A stretch of 64,000 nucleotides of DNA from positions 1,922,001 to 1,986,000 of the forward strand of contig NZ_CP070501.1 of assembly GCF_018308945.1 (NCBI RefSeq), read 5' to 3'. Shown here in pieces: positions 27,122 to 36,955 of this stretch (position 1 is the stretch's first letter; every line of letters starts with the position of its first letter). The DNA is from Agrococcus sp. Marseille-Q4369. GTDB lineage: Bacteria > Actinomycetota > Actinomycetes > Actinomycetales > Microbacteriaceae. The translations under genes were made by a program, and so were the position numbers. Below the pieces are notes generated by a model. It ran no database searches. It had not been told where the DNA came from and worked only from the letters and a program-made list of their open reading frames with translations.

Positions 27122-27729
27122 CGACCGCCACCGAGCCCGCCCGCCGCGGCCGCCCCGGCTACGACCGCGACTCGATGCTCGAGGTCGTCGTCGAGGTCTT
27201 CAACGAGCGCGGCTACGACGCGGCGTCGCTCGGCTCGATCGCCGACAAGCTCGGGCTCTCGAAGTCGGCGATCTACCACCACTTCGCGTCGAAGGAGCAG
27301 ATGCTCGAGGTCGCGCTCGGGCGGGCGCTCGACGCGCTCGAGGCCGTCTTCGAGTCCCCGGGGGCGACGACGGGGCCGGTCGTCAGCCGCATCCGTCACG
27401 TCGTCCGCGGCGCGGTGCTCGTGCTGTGCGAGGAGATGCCGTTCGTGACGCTGCTGCTGCGGCTGCGCGGCAACACGCCCATCGAGCTCGAGGCGATGCG
27501 CCGCCGGCGCGAGTTCGACCGGAAGCTCCGCGCGCTGTTCGAGCTCTCGCGCGACGAGGGCACCCTGCGCGCCGACATGGATCCGCGGATCGCTGAGCGG
27601 CTCACGTTCGGCATGGTCAACTCGATCGTCGAGTGGTACCGCCCTGACGGGACGATCACGCCCGAGCAGCTCGCCGACTCGGTGCTCGAGCTCGTGCGCA
27701 CGGGCCTGCACGACCCGGCTTCGCTCTAG
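27118..27729 (+). CDS. paaR: TetR-family regulator of the paa genes (PaaR)
   Basis: A 203-residue repressor. The N-terminal GYDAASLGSIADKLGLSKSAIYHHFASKEQML is the TetR helix-turn-helix, and the C-terminal helical domain probably binds phenylacetyl-CoA, as known for PaaR. ATG 27118 overlaps the paaK stop (ATGA), so it is made with the ligase it would control. Two near-identical palindromes in the cluster (25246 and 34036) are its probable targets. Confidence 0.9.
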   Translation: MTTATEPARRGRPGYDRDSMLEVVVEVFNERGYDAASLGSIADKLGLSKSAIYHHFASKEQMLEVALGRALDALEAVFESPGATTGPVVSRIRHVVRGAVLVLCEEMPFVTLLLRLRGNTPIELEAMRRRREFDRKLRALFELSRDEGTLRADMDPRIAERLTFGMVNSIVEWYRPDGTITPEQLADSVLELVRTGLHDPASL

Positions 27730-27732
27730 CAA

Positions 27733-27780
27733 GCGCCTCGATAAGTTTATCAAGGCGCTCACCGCTCGGTAAATTTATCG
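27733..27780. promoter_or_regulatory. Pair of GATAA/TTATC palindromes between paaR and rpf
   Basis: GCGCCTCGATAAGT followed by TTATCAAGGCGC (27733-27758) is a 12-bp-arm inverted repeat with one mismatch. A second, GGTAAATTTATCG (27768-27780), has the same AT-rich core. They share the form GRTAA-nn-TTATC and are 20-odd bases apart, which suggests a tandem operator for an unidentified regulator. The first could also be a weak terminator for paaR, but there is no T-run. Confidence 0.55.
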
Positions 27781-27848
27781 CCCACCGCGCAAGACCCGAG
27801 CGCGGCGACGGGAGCTCGAGTCCGCGCGTTCGCGCTCAGCGGAATTCG

Positions 27849-27876
27849 TTACCAAACCGTGATCTTCGCGTAGTGT
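27849..27876 (+). promoter_or_regulatory. Probable rpf promoter
   Basis: TTACCA (27849-27854), a 16-base spacer and TAGTGT (27871-27876) form a plausible housekeeping promoter. Transcription would start near 27883, leaving a 5' leader of about 120 bases before the GTG at 28004. Confidence 0.45.
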
Positions 27877-27879
27877 CGT

Positions 27880-28684
<805 letters not shown>

Positions 28685-28690
28685 CAGCGA

Positions 28691-28733
28691 CGCGAGAGCG
28701 CCCCAGCACGCGACGTGCTGGGGCGCTCTCGCG
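28691..28733. terminator. Bidirectional hairpin terminator between rpf and paaZ
   Basis: Perfect 20-bp arms, CGCGAGAGCGCCCCAGCACG (28691-28710) and its complement (28714-28733), with a three-base loop. It is placed between two convergent genes (rpf stop at 28684, paaZ stop at 28745) and can serve both. No T-run follows, as is common in high-GC actinobacteria. Confidence 0.9.
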
Positions 28734-28744
28734 ACCGCGACCGA

Positions 28745-30865
28745 TCAGGCCGAGGCGACCGGCGGGTTCGAGGCGTCCTCCTGCGTCTTCGCGACGTAGG
28801 TGAGCAGGTCGTACTGCGCGACGACCTCGTCGTCCTGGTTCGTGAGCACCGCATCCCACCGCACCTCGCCGTAGGGGTCGGTCTCGCGGGGCGTGATCTG
28901 CTTCGCCGTGAGCGTCACCCGCAGCGAGTCGCCGGGCGAGACCGGCGTCATGAAGCGCAGGTTGTCGAGACCGGTGTTGGCGAGCACCGGGCCCGGCGCC
29001 GGCTCGACGAACAGGCCCGCCGCGAACGACAGCAGCAGGTAGCCGTGCGCGACCCGGCCCGGGAAGAACGGGTTCGCCTCGGCGGCGGCCTGATCCATGT
29101 GCGCGTAGAACTTGTCGCCCGTGAACTCGGCGAAGTGCTCGATGTCCTCGAGCGAGATCTCGCGCCGTTCCGAGACGACCTGATCGCCGATCGCGAGATC
29201 GGCGAGCGACTTCCGGAACGGATGCGGTGCCTCCGTCGACGACGGAGCACCGGGGTGCCAGACGCCCGTGAGCGCCGTGAGCATGGTCGGCGAGCCCTGG
29301 ATCGCGGTGCGCTGCATGTAGTGGAGCACCGAGCGGATGCCGCCGAGCTCCTCGCCGCCGCCAGCGCGACCGGGGCCGCCGTGCACGAGCATCGGCAGCG
29401 GCGAGCCGTGGCCGGTCGAGGCGCGCATGTCGTCGCGGTCGAGCAGCAGCACGCGGCCGTTGTGCGGCGCGATCCGTCGCGTGAGCTCGGCGACGAAGAC
29501 CGGATCGTGCGAGGCGACGGAGGTGACGAGCGAGCCGCCGCCGCGCGCGACGATCTCGGCGGCCTGCTCGGGCGAGCCGTACTCGACGAGCGACGAGACG
29601 GGGCCGAACGCCTCGATCTCGTGCAGCGCATCCGCCTCGGCGTCGCGGAACGCGAGCAGCGTCGGCGCGACGAACGCGCCGCCCTCGGCGACGCCCCCAA
29701 GGACGGATGTCACCGTGCCGTCGGCGAGTCGCAGCTCGACGTCGCCGCCGACGACGATCTGCCCGCCGCCCTCGCGCAGCTTCATGACCTGCCCGAGCAC
29801 TTCGTCGCGCTGCTCGATCGAGGCGAGCGGCCCCATCGTCACGCCCTCGGCGCGCGGGTCGCCGACGACCACCTTCGCGACGATCCGCTCGCGCACCGCG
29901 TCGGTCACCGCCTCCGTGAGCCCTGAGGGCACGAGCGCGCGGCGGATGGCCGTGCACTTCTGGCCCGCCTTCGACGTCATCTCGCTCACCAGGCCGCGCA
30001 CGAACGCGTCGAACTCGGGGGTGCCGGGCTCGGCGTCCGGGCCGAGCACGGATGCGTTGATCGAGTCGGTCTCGACCGTGAAGCGCACGCCGCCCGTCTG
30101 CACGGCATCGTGGAGCCGCAGGCTCGCGGCCGTCGACGCGGAGCCGGTGAAGCTCACGGTGTCGCCGAGCCGCAAGTGGTCGAGGATGTCGCGCGCCGAG
30201 CCGGAGACGAGCTGGAGGCCGCCTGCCGGGAGGAGCCCCGACTCGACGAGGATCCGCACCATGTGCTCGGTCACGTAGCCCGTCGGGGTGGCGGGCTTGA
30301 TGATCGTCGGCATCCCGGCGAGGAACGCCGGCGCGAGCTTCTCGAGCGCGCCCCAGACGGGGAAGTTGAACGCGTTGATCTGCACCGCAACGCCCGGAAG
30401 GGTCGTGCAGATGTGGCGGGCGAGGAAGGAGCCGTCCTTCGAGAGCTGCTCGACCGGCCCGTCGAGGTAGATCGTCGACTGCGGCATCTCGCGGCGGCCC
30501 TTCGACGAGTAGGTGAAGAGCACGCCGATGCCGCCGTCGATGTCGACCCACGAGTCCTGCTTCGTCGCGCCCGTGCGGCTCGAGAGCTCGTAGAGCTCGC
30601 CCTTCCGCTCGGTGAGCGCGAGCGCCATCTGCTTCAGCAGGATCGCCCGCTCGTGGAAGGTGAGCGGCGCGAGCGAGTGCTGGCCGACGGAGCGAGCGTG
30701 CTCGAGCGCGGCGGGCAGGTCGAGGCCGCTCGTCGAGACGCGCGCGACCTCCTCGCCGGTGGAGGCGTCGCGCACGACGGCGGCGCCCTCGTCGCTCGCG
30801 GGCTCCCACCAGGCGTCCTGCACGTAGCTCGGCAGCAGTCGGGTGCGGGTCATCGTGTCGGTCAT
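28745..30865 (-). CDS. paaZ: Oxepin-CoA hydrolase / semialdehyde dehydrogenase PaaZ
   Basis: A 706-residue bifunctional enzyme. Residues 1 to about 520 are an aldehyde dehydrogenase (VETDSINASVLG with general-base Glu; KAGQKCTAIRRAL with catalytic Cys). The C-terminal about 150 residues are an R-specific MaoC hydratase (FAEFTGDKFYAHMD ... RVAHGYLLLSFAAGLF) that opens the oxepin ring. It converts oxepin-CoA to 3-oxo-5,6-dehydrosuberyl-CoA. ATG 30865 is chosen because GGAG lies upstream; earlier starts at 30877-30880 exist. It stands alone between a terminator hairpin and a long inverted repeat. Confidence 0.94.
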   Translation of the reverse strand: MTDTMTRTRLLPSYVQDAWWEPASDEGAAVVRDASTGEEVARVSTSGLDLPAALEHARSVGQHSLAPLTFHERAILLKQMALALTERKGELYELSSRTGATKQDSWVDIDGGIGVLFTYSSKGRREMPQSTIYLDGPVEQLSKDGSFLARHICTTLPGVAVQINAFNFPVWGALEKLAPAFLAGMPTIIKPATPTGYVTEHMVRILVESGLLPAGGLQLVSGSARDILDHLRLGDTVSFTGSASTAASLRLHDAVQTGGVRFTVETDSINASVLGPDAEPGTPEFDAFVRGLVSEMTSKAGQKCTAIRRALVPSGLTEAVTDAVRERIVAKVVVGDPRAEGVTMGPLASIEQRDEVLGQVMKLREGGGQIVVGGDVELRLADGTVTSVLGGVAEGGAFVAPTLLAFRDAEADALHEIEAFGPVSSLVEYGSPEQAAEIVARGGGSLVTSVASHDPVFVAELTRRIAPHNGRVLLLDRDDMRASTGHGSPLPMLVHGGPGRAGGGEELGGIRSVLHYMQRTAIQGSPTMLTALTGVWHPGAPSSTEAPHPFRKSLADLAIGDQVVSERREISLEDIEHFAEFTGDKFYAHMDQAAAEANPFFPGRVAHGYLLLSFAAGLFVEPAPGPVLANTGLDNLRFMTPVSPGDSLRVTLTAKQITPRETDPYGEVRWDAVLTNQDDEVVAQYDLLTYVAKTQEDASNPPVASA

Positions 30866-30920
30866 CGTCGTCTCCATCACTCGTCGGGGTGCATGTGCGG
30901 AACGCCGGCCGGTCGCGCTC

Positions 30921-30983
30921 CGTCGAACTTCCCTCTCCGGCGGGCTCGGGCGCCGGAGAGCCTCGGTTTCGGGAAGTTCGACG
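30921..30983. repeat. Nested inverted repeat upstream of paaZ
   Basis: Outer 13-bp arms CGTCGAACTTCCC (30921-30933) and complement (30971-30983) enclose an inner hairpin with 10-bp arms CTCTCCGGCG/CGCCGGAGAG (30933-30942, 30951-30960). The outer arms match those of the paaA-paaB repeat at 24117, and both also contain CCTCGGT near the right arm. It lies between the paaH stop and the paaZ start. Confidence 0.85.
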
Positions 30984-31000
30984 GCATCGGGGGCGGGGGA

Positions 31001-31921
31001 TCAGTCGTTCCAGTCGTAGAAGCCGCGGCCGCTCTTCTTGCCGAGCCGGCCCTCGGCGACCATGTCGCGCAGCAGCTGCGGCGGCGCGAAGCGGGGGCCC
31101 AGCTCGCGGTGCAGCTGCTCGGCGATGCCGAGGCGCACGTCGAGGCCGACGATGTCGGTCGTGCGCAGCGGCCCCACGGGGTGCTTGTAGCCGAGCTCCA
31201 TCGCGAGGTCGATGTCGCCGGGGCTCGCGACGCCCTCCTCGACCATGCGGATCGCCTCGAGCCCGATCGCGACGCCGAGCCGGCTCGAGGCGAAGCCGGG
31301 CGCGTCGTGCACAGTCACGGGCGTCTTGCCGATCGCCTCGACCCACGCGCGGGCGTCGTTCGCGAGCGCGGGGTCGGTGCGCTGGCCCAGCACGATCTCG
31401 ACGAGGGCGGATGCGGGCACCGGGTTGAAGAAGTGGAGGCCGAGGAAGCGCTCGGGGCGCGAGAGCGCCGCGGCGAGCCGGTCGATCGAGATCGACGACG
31501 TGTTGCTCGCGAGCGACGCGGACGGTGACACGACCGCCTCGACGCGTGCGAGCGCATCCGCCTTGAGCCCCTCGTCCTCGGGCACGGCCTCGATCACGAG
31601 GTCGCAGTCGACGAACGCGCTCGCGTCGAGCGCGACGCGCAAGCGCCCCTCGAGCTCGGCGAGCGGCTCGGCCCAGCCGCGCTCGACGCTCTTGCGCAGG
31701 CTCTGGGCGACGCGGTCCTGGGCGGCGCTCGCGGCGGCGGGGTCGCGCTCGACGACGACGACGCCGCTGCCGGCGAGCACGAAGGCGTGCGCGATGCCCG
31801 CCCCCATGCGGCCGCCGCCGAGCACGCCGACGCGCTCGGGGGCGCCGGCGCCGACCTGCGCGTCGGTGTCGTCGGCCTGCGGCCGCTCGTCGGGGGCGAC
31901 CGCCTCGGTCACGTCGGTCAT
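31001..31921 (-). CDS. paaH: 3-hydroxyacyl-CoA dehydrogenase PaaH
   Basis: A 306-residue NAD-dependent dehydrogenase. VGVLGGGRMGAGIAHAFVLAG binds NAD, HFFNPVPASALVEIV holds the catalytic histidine, and PGFASSRLGVAIGLEAIRMVEEGVAS is the C-terminal dimer domain. It oxidises 3-hydroxyadipyl-CoA to 3-oxoadipyl-CoA in lower phenylacetate degradation. A roughly 30-residue acidic extension precedes the Rossmann domain. Its ATG overlaps the paaF stop (ATGA). Confidence 0.93.
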   Translation of the reverse strand: MTDVTEAVAPDERPQADDTDAQVGAGAPERVGVLGGGRMGAGIAHAFVLAGSGVVVVERDPAAASAAQDRVAQSLRKSVERGWAEPLAELEGRLRVALDASAFVDCDLVIEAVPEDEGLKADALARVEAVVSPSASLASNTSSISIDRLAAALSRPERFLGLHFFNPVPASALVEIVLGQRTDPALANDARAWVEAIGKTPVTVHDAPGFASSRLGVAIGLEAIRMVEEGVASPGDIDLAMELGYKHPVGPLRTTDIVGLDVRLGIAEQLHRELGPRFAPPQLLRDMVAEGRLGKKSGRGFYDWND

Positions 31922-32679
31922 CGGGACTCCTTCATCGCTCGCTGCTCGCCGCGGCGCTCGAGGAACTCGGTCATGCGCCGCTGCTTCTCGGGGCTCTCGA
32001 ACAGCACCGCCTGCTCGGCGAGCTCGATCTCGGGGTGCGCGCTCGCGGGCGCGATCAGCGCGCGCTTCGTCGCCTGCGTCGCGGCGGGGTCGAGCGCCGC
32101 GATGCGCTCGGCGAGCGATGCGGCGTGCTCGAGCGCCGCGTGCGACTCGACGACCGTGCTCACGAGCCCGGCGGCGAGCGCCTCGTCGGCGCCGAGGATG
32201 CGGCCCGTCAGCAGCATCTCGGCCGCGAGCGCGTCGCCGACGATCTCCTTGAGCCGCCACGTCGCGCCGGCGGCGGCGATGATGCCGAGCCCGGTCTCCG
32301 GGTTGCCGATCTTGAGGCTCGAGGTGCCGATGCGGATGTCCGCGGCGTAGGCGAGCTCGGCGCCGCCGCCGAGCGCGTAGCCGTCGAGCACGGCGATCAC
32401 GGGCATCGGCAGGGCGCGGATGCGCTGGAAGCAGCGGGTGTTGATGCCCTTGAGCGCGTCGGTCGCGCGCCGCTCGCGCAGCTGCGCGATGTCGGCGCCG
32501 GCCGCGAACGTGCCCCCCGAGCCGGTGATCACGAGGGTGCGGCGCTCGACCTCGAGCCGCGCGCACAGCGCGTGGAGCGCATCCACCAGGTCCTGGTCGA
32601 TCGCGTTGCGCTTCTCGGGCCGGTCGAGGGTCGCGAGCACGAAGGCACCGCGGTCCTCGACGCGCAGGGACTCGCTCAT
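31918..32679 (-). CDS. paaF: Enoyl-CoA hydratase PaaF
   Basis: A 253-residue crotonase. FAAGADIAQLRER and LDGYALGGGAELAYAADIRIG are oxyanion-hole segments, and PETGLGIIAAAGATWRL lies over the active site. It most likely hydrates 2,3-dehydroadipyl-CoA. It sits between the paaJ thiolase and paaH in a three-gene run, which supports PaaF over PaaG; the paaG role is filled by the gene at 20332. Confidence 0.85.
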   Translation of the reverse strand: MSESLRVEDRGAFVLATLDRPEKRNAIDQDLVDALHALCARLEVERRTLVITGSGGTFAAGADIAQLRERRATDALKGINTRCFQRIRALPMPVIAVLDGYALGGGAELAYAADIRIGTSSLKIGNPETGLGIIAAAGATWRLKEIVGDALAAEMLLTGRILGADEALAAGLVSTVVESHAALEHAASLAERIAALDPAATQATKRALIAPASAHPEIELAEQAVLFESPEKQRRMTEFLERRGEQRAMKESR

Positions 32680-32711
32680 CGCTGCACCTCCCCGCCCGCG
32701 CCACCCGAGGG

Positions 32712-32780
32712 ATCTTCAACCGGATAGCCGGTAGGGCGCGACAGATATCGGCTCGCCGCACCGGTCATCCGGTTGAAGAT
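32712..32780. repeat. Long-loop inverted repeat between paaJ and paaF
   Basis: Perfect 14-bp arms ATCTTCAACCGGAT (32712-32725) and complement (32767-32780) enclose 41 bases, with a smaller CCGGT/ACCGG pair just inside. It follows the same pattern as the other long-loop repeats but with different arm sequence. It lies in the 121-base gap inside the paaJFH run. Confidence 0.85.
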
Positions 32781-32800
32781 GGCTCGAGTCGCGGGCCCGC

Positions 32801-33985
<1,185 letters not shown>

Positions 33986-34035
33986 TGGGGGCTCCTGACT
34001 CCGTCGTCGTGACACCGGATGCGGTCGTGAATTAG

Positions 34036-34083
34036 TGACCGATCGTTCAGGAATACCTTACGGGGCGGCTCGAGGCCCCGCAA
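34036..34083 (-). promoter_or_regulatory. paaJ promoter with PaaR-type operator
   Basis: On the minus strand TTGCGG (34078-34083), a 17-base spacer and TAAGGT (34055-34060) form the promoter, and TGACCGATCGTTCA (34036-34049) covers the start site. The flanks match the paaA/paaI site too (TTAGTGACC... versus TTAATGACC...). This links the distant paaJFH genes to the paaA and paaI operons under one regulator. Confidence 0.82.
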
Positions 34084-34098
34084 CATGCGTGCGTCGCG

Positions 34099-34248
34099 TC
34101 AGTGGCGCCGCGTGCGGCGCACGAGCTCGCCGGCGCCCCACGCCGTCACGATGACGGCGCCGCCGACCGCGAGGATCGTGGCGGCGGCGATCGCGAGGGC
34201 GGCGAGCGCGAGGTCGGCGGCGACGAACAGCAGGTCGAAGATCTCCAT
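34099..34248 (-). CDS. Small membrane protein (49 residues)
   Basis: A short frame from ATG 34248 to TGA 34099 encodes MEIFDLLFVAADLALAALAI, a second apolar run AAATILAVGGAVIVTAWGAG, and a basic end ELVRRTRRH. Two membrane helices with a positively charged cytoplasmic tail are likely. GGAG lies very close to the start. No family was recognised. It is between the paaJ promoter and the toxin-like gene. Confidence 0.5.
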   Translation of the reverse strand: MEIFDLLFVAADLALAALAIAAATILAVGGAVIVTAWGAGELVRRTRRH

Positions 34249-34368
34249 GCTCCGACGGTAGGAATCGGCGCGCATCCGCCGCGTCCGCCCGAGGTCGACG
34301 GATCGTCATCCTTCGGGATGATCCCGTCGGGAAGCGGCTGGGACTGCCGCCGACGCCGCCGCGTCGCC

Positions 34369-34409
34369 GTCAAGTTGGTCTTGACAGCAGCGATGCTCCA
34401 CGAGATGGT
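34369..34409 (+). promoter_or_regulatory. Promoter with palindrome for the toxin-antitoxin-like pair
   Basis: TTGACA (34381-34386) with a 17-base spacer and GATGGT (34404-34409). The palindrome GTCAAG-TTGGT-CTTGAC (34369-34385) overlaps the -35 box, a common autoregulation site. The expected start is at or next to GTG 34416, so the first gene may be read from a leaderless transcript. Confidence 0.5.
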
Positions 34410-34415
34410 GGACGA

Positions 34416-34631
34416 GTGGAGATCCGACCGTCGGCTCGCAAGCACGGGGTCGACGACGCGGACATCGAACACGCGTGGAGGAACGCGATTCGCCTGGTCG
34501 AGTACGACTACCAGGGTGAGGCCCGACTGCTGGCGATCGGCCCCGAGCTTGTCGCGCTCCCCGTGGAGGCGCCCGCACGCATCATCCATGCCGACAGGCT
34601 CCGGCCGAAGTTCTACGACTGCTTGAGATGA
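34416..34631 (+). CDS. Toxin-like small protein
   Basis: A 71-residue protein starting at GTG 34416. It reads MEIRPSARKHGVDDADIEHA, then RLVEYDYQGEARLLAIGP and a C-terminal IHADRLRPKFYD. The K-H-G-V/D-I-x-H-A start and R-P-K-F end recur in small actinobacterial proteins found next to HTH partners and resemble the BrnT-like toxin fold. No catalytic proof is visible. It is 11 bases upstream of a small DNA-binding-like protein, an arrangement typical of type II modules. Confidence 0.6.
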   Translation: MEIRPSARKHGVDDADIEHAWRNAIRLVEYDYQGEARLLAIGPELVALPVEAPARIIHADRLRPKFYDCLR

Positions 34632-34642
34632 GGTGACCGGCG

Positions 34643-34882
34643 ATGAGCACCCGAACCGACCCCGACCGATCCGGACTGAACGCGCTGGATCCGGACGAGA
34701 CGACCGCCCGCGACGCCGTCCACTTCCGGCGGATCCTGGCCGCGCGTGCCAAGCTTGCCGCGGCCGAAGCCGAGCTGCGCGAAGCCGTCAGTGCCGCTCG
34801 CGAAGCCGGTGACTCCTGGACCATCATCGGTGCAGCGCTCGACACGAGTCGACAGGCTGCACAGCAGCGATTCGGGGGCTGA
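34643..34882 (+). CDS. Small helix-turn-helix protein, probable antitoxin
   Basis: A 79-residue protein. Residues about 25-50 form an Ala/Glu-rich helix (AKLAAAEAELREAVSAAREA) and the end, GDSWTIIGAALDTSRQAAQQ, is a helix-turn-helix of the kind seen in actinobacterial WxxIGxALGxSRQAA proteins. GAGGTG precedes ATG 34643. It may bind the palindrome at 34369 and neutralise the upstream protein; both are inferences. Confidence 0.6.
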   Translation: MSTRTDPDRSGLNALDPDETTARDAVHFRRILAARAKLAAAEAELREAVSAAREAGDSWTIIGAALDTSRQAAQQRFGG

Positions 34883-34909
34883 ACGACCGCCAGGTGGCAT
34901 GCTCGACCC

Positions 34910-35428
34910 ATGCCGATCGAGCCCGACACGAAGGACTGGACCTGGGTGCTGCGCGAGCGGTGCCCCGAGTGCGGCTTCGACCCCGCGCTCGCCGAGCGGG
35001 GCGAGCTCGGCCCGCGCATCCGCGATGCCGCCGCCGCGATGCACGCGCGGCTGCACGGCGACGCCGTGACCGAGCGGCCCGACGACTCCACGTGGTCGCC
35101 GCTCGAGTACGCCGCGCACGTCCGCGACGTCTGCACCGTGATGCGCTCGCGGCTCGACCAGATGCTCACCGATGACGACCCCGAGTTCGCGAACTGGGAT
35201 CAGGACCGGGTCGCGATCGACGGCGACTACGCGAGCCAGGAGCCCGAGCACGTCGCGGTCGAGCTCGACCTGGCGGCAGCGGAGCTCGCGAACGCGGCGG
35301 ATGCGGTGCCCTCCGACGCGTGGGACCGCGCCGGCACGCGCTCCAACGGCTCGTCGTTCACCGTCGAGACGCTGCTCGTGTACGCCCTGCACGATCTGGA
35401 GCACCACGTGCAGGACGTGCAGCGCTGA
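34910..35428 (+). CDS. DinB-superfamily protein
   Basis: A 172-residue four-helix protein. WTWVLRERCPECGFDPA opens it, SPLEYAAHVRDVCTVMRSRL gives the first conserved histidine, and YALHDLEHHVQDVQR the second and third (HxxxH metal site). Members are metal-dependent, often thiol-using enzymes with few assigned substrates. The CxxC near residue 20 is common in this subfamily. Its stop overlaps the apparent start of the next gene. Confidence 0.82.
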   Translation: MPIEPDTKDWTWVLRERCPECGFDPALAERGELGPRIRDAAAAMHARLHGDAVTERPDDSTWSPLEYAAHVRDVCTVMRSRLDQMLTDDDPEFANWDQDRVAIDGDYASQEPEHVAVELDLAAAELANAADAVPSDAWDRAGTRSNGSSFTVETLLVYALHDLEHHVQDVQR

Positions 35429-35688
35429 GCGAGGAGCATCCGGGGCACGACGCCTCGGGGGAGAGCGCGATCGCGCTCGGAGTCGTCGCGGTCGCGTGCC
35501 TCGCGCTGCCGATGGTGGGCGACGTCGTCTCGCTGCTCGTGGCGCTCGCGGCGGTCGGCGTCGGCCTGCTCGGCATCCGGCGGCACGCGCGCGGCCGCGC
35601 GAAGCGCGTGTGGCCCGCGCTGCTCGGCACGATCGCCGGCGGCCTCGTCGCGCTCGTCGCGGCGGTGCTCCTCATCGCGTCGCTCTGA
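35425..35688 (+). CDS. Small two-helix membrane protein, start codon uncertain
   Basis: About 87 residues: a short polar N-terminus (SEEHPGHDASGESAI), a helix ALGVVAVACLALPMVGDVVS LL-type, a basic loop IRRHARGRAKRVW and a second helix LGTIAGGLVALVAAVLLIAS. The only start codon near the expected position is CTG 35425, overlapping the DinB stop as CTGA; the next ATG (35512) would remove the first helix's N-terminal half. The pattern resembles DUF4190-like proteins. Confidence 0.5.
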   Translation: MSEEHPGHDASGESAIALGVVAVACLALPMVGDVVSLLVALAAVGVGLLGIRRHARGRAKRVWPALLGTIAGGLVALVAAVLLIASL

Positions 35689-35704
35689 CCCTGCGACGAG
35701 GGCG

Positions 35705-36862
35705 TCAGCCGCGGAAGGCGCTGATGCCCGTGAGTGCCTGGCCGATCACGAGCGTGTGCACCTCGTCGGTGCCCTCGTAGGTGCGCACGCTCTCGAGGTT
35801 CGCGGCGTGCCGCATGGGCGAGTACTGGAGCGAGACGCCGTTGCCGCCGAGGAGCGCGCGTGCCTCCCGCGCGACGTCGATCGCCGCGCGCACCGAGGCG
35901 AGCTTGCCCATCGAGATCTCGTGCGGGCGCAGCACCCCGGCCTCCTTGCGCCGCCCGAGGTGCAGCGCGAGCAGCTGCGCCTGCTGCAGCGCGAGCGCCA
36001 TCTCGGCGAGCCTCGCTTGCGTCAGCTGCATCGCCGCGAGCGGCTTGCCGAACACCTCGCGCTCGGCGGCGTAGGCGAGCGCCTGCTCGAGCGCGTCGCG
36101 GCCCGCGCCGAGCGCGCCCCACGCGATGCCGAACCGCGCCTCGTTCAGGCACTCGAACGGCGCCCGCAGCCCGCGCGCCTCGGGCAGCCGCATCGACTCC
36201 GGCACCCGCACCCCCTCGAGCGCGATGTCGCACTGGATCGACGCGCGCATCGAGAGCTTCGGCTCGATCGGCGTCGCCGTGAAGCCGGGCGAGGAGGTCT
36301 CGACGAGGAAGCCGCGCACGCCCTCCTCCGTCTGCGCCCAGATGACGGCGACGTCGGCGATCGAGGCGAGCCCGATCCACCGCTTCGCGCCGTCGATGAC
36401 CCAGTCGTCGCCGTCGCGCCTCGCGAACGTGCGCATCGCACCCGGGTCGCTCCCCGCATCCGGCTCGGTGAGGCCGAAGCAGCCGATCGCCTCCCCGCGC
36501 GCCATGCGCGGCAGCCACGCCTCGCGCTGCGCCTCCGAGCCGTGCTTCGCGATCGCCGACATCGCGAGCGAGCCCTGCACCGACACGAAGGTGCGGATGC
36601 CGCTGTCGCCCGCCTCGAGCTCCTGCATCGCGATGCCGTACTCGACCGCCCCGCGGCCCGCGCAGCCGTAGCCGGTCAGGTGCATGCCGAGCAGGCCCGC
36701 CTCGCCGAACACCGGCACGAGCTCGCGCGGGAAGACGCCGCGCTCGAACCACTCGGCGATGTGCGGGCGCACCTCGCGGTCGACGAGCGCCCGCACCCGT
36801 GCGCGGGTCGCGCGCTCCTCGTCGGTCAGCAGCGACTCGATGTCGAGCAGGTCGGTCGTCAT
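35705..36862 (-). CDS. Acyl-CoA dehydrogenase, glutaryl-CoA dehydrogenase type
   Basis: A 385-residue FAD enzyme. CFGLTEPDAGSDPGAMRTFA and WIGLASIADVAVIWAQ are the flavin and substrate loops, and VRTYEGTDEVHTLVIG carries the catalytic glutamate in the position used by glutaryl-CoA dehydrogenases. It probably oxidises glutaryl-CoA or a related dicarboxylyl-CoA to crotonyl-CoA. ATG 36862 has GGAG upstream. It lies near the paa cluster but no PaaR site was seen at it. Confidence 0.85.
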   Translation of the reverse strand: MTTDLLDIESLLTDEERATRARVRALVDREVRPHIAEWFERGVFPRELVPVFGEAGLLGMHLTGYGCAGRGAVEYGIAMQELEAGDSGIRTFVSVQGSLAMSAIAKHGSEAQREAWLPRMARGEAIGCFGLTEPDAGSDPGAMRTFARRDGDDWVIDGAKRWIGLASIADVAVIWAQTEEGVRGFLVETSSPGFTATPIEPKLSMRASIQCDIALEGVRVPESMRLPEARGLRAPFECLNEARFGIAWGALGAGRDALEQALAYAAEREVFGKPLAAMQLTQARLAEMALALQQAQLLALHLGRRKEAGVLRPHEISMGKLASVRAAIDVAREARALLGGNGVSLQYSPMRHAANLESVRTYEGTDEVHTLVIGQALTGISAFRG

Positions 36863-36955
36863 GGGGCTCCTTCGTCGGTCGCGGGGTGCGAGAGCCAGGC
36901 TCGCACGGATGCGTCGTGCAGGGCGGGAGCGAAGAGCGGTGATCGAGACGGCGGC

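Noticed and set aside
36886-36906. A 7-bp hairpin between the acyl-CoA dehydrogenase and ligD genes
   Set aside because: Short arms with a 7-base loop are expected by chance in DNA of this composition, and no other signal supports a function.
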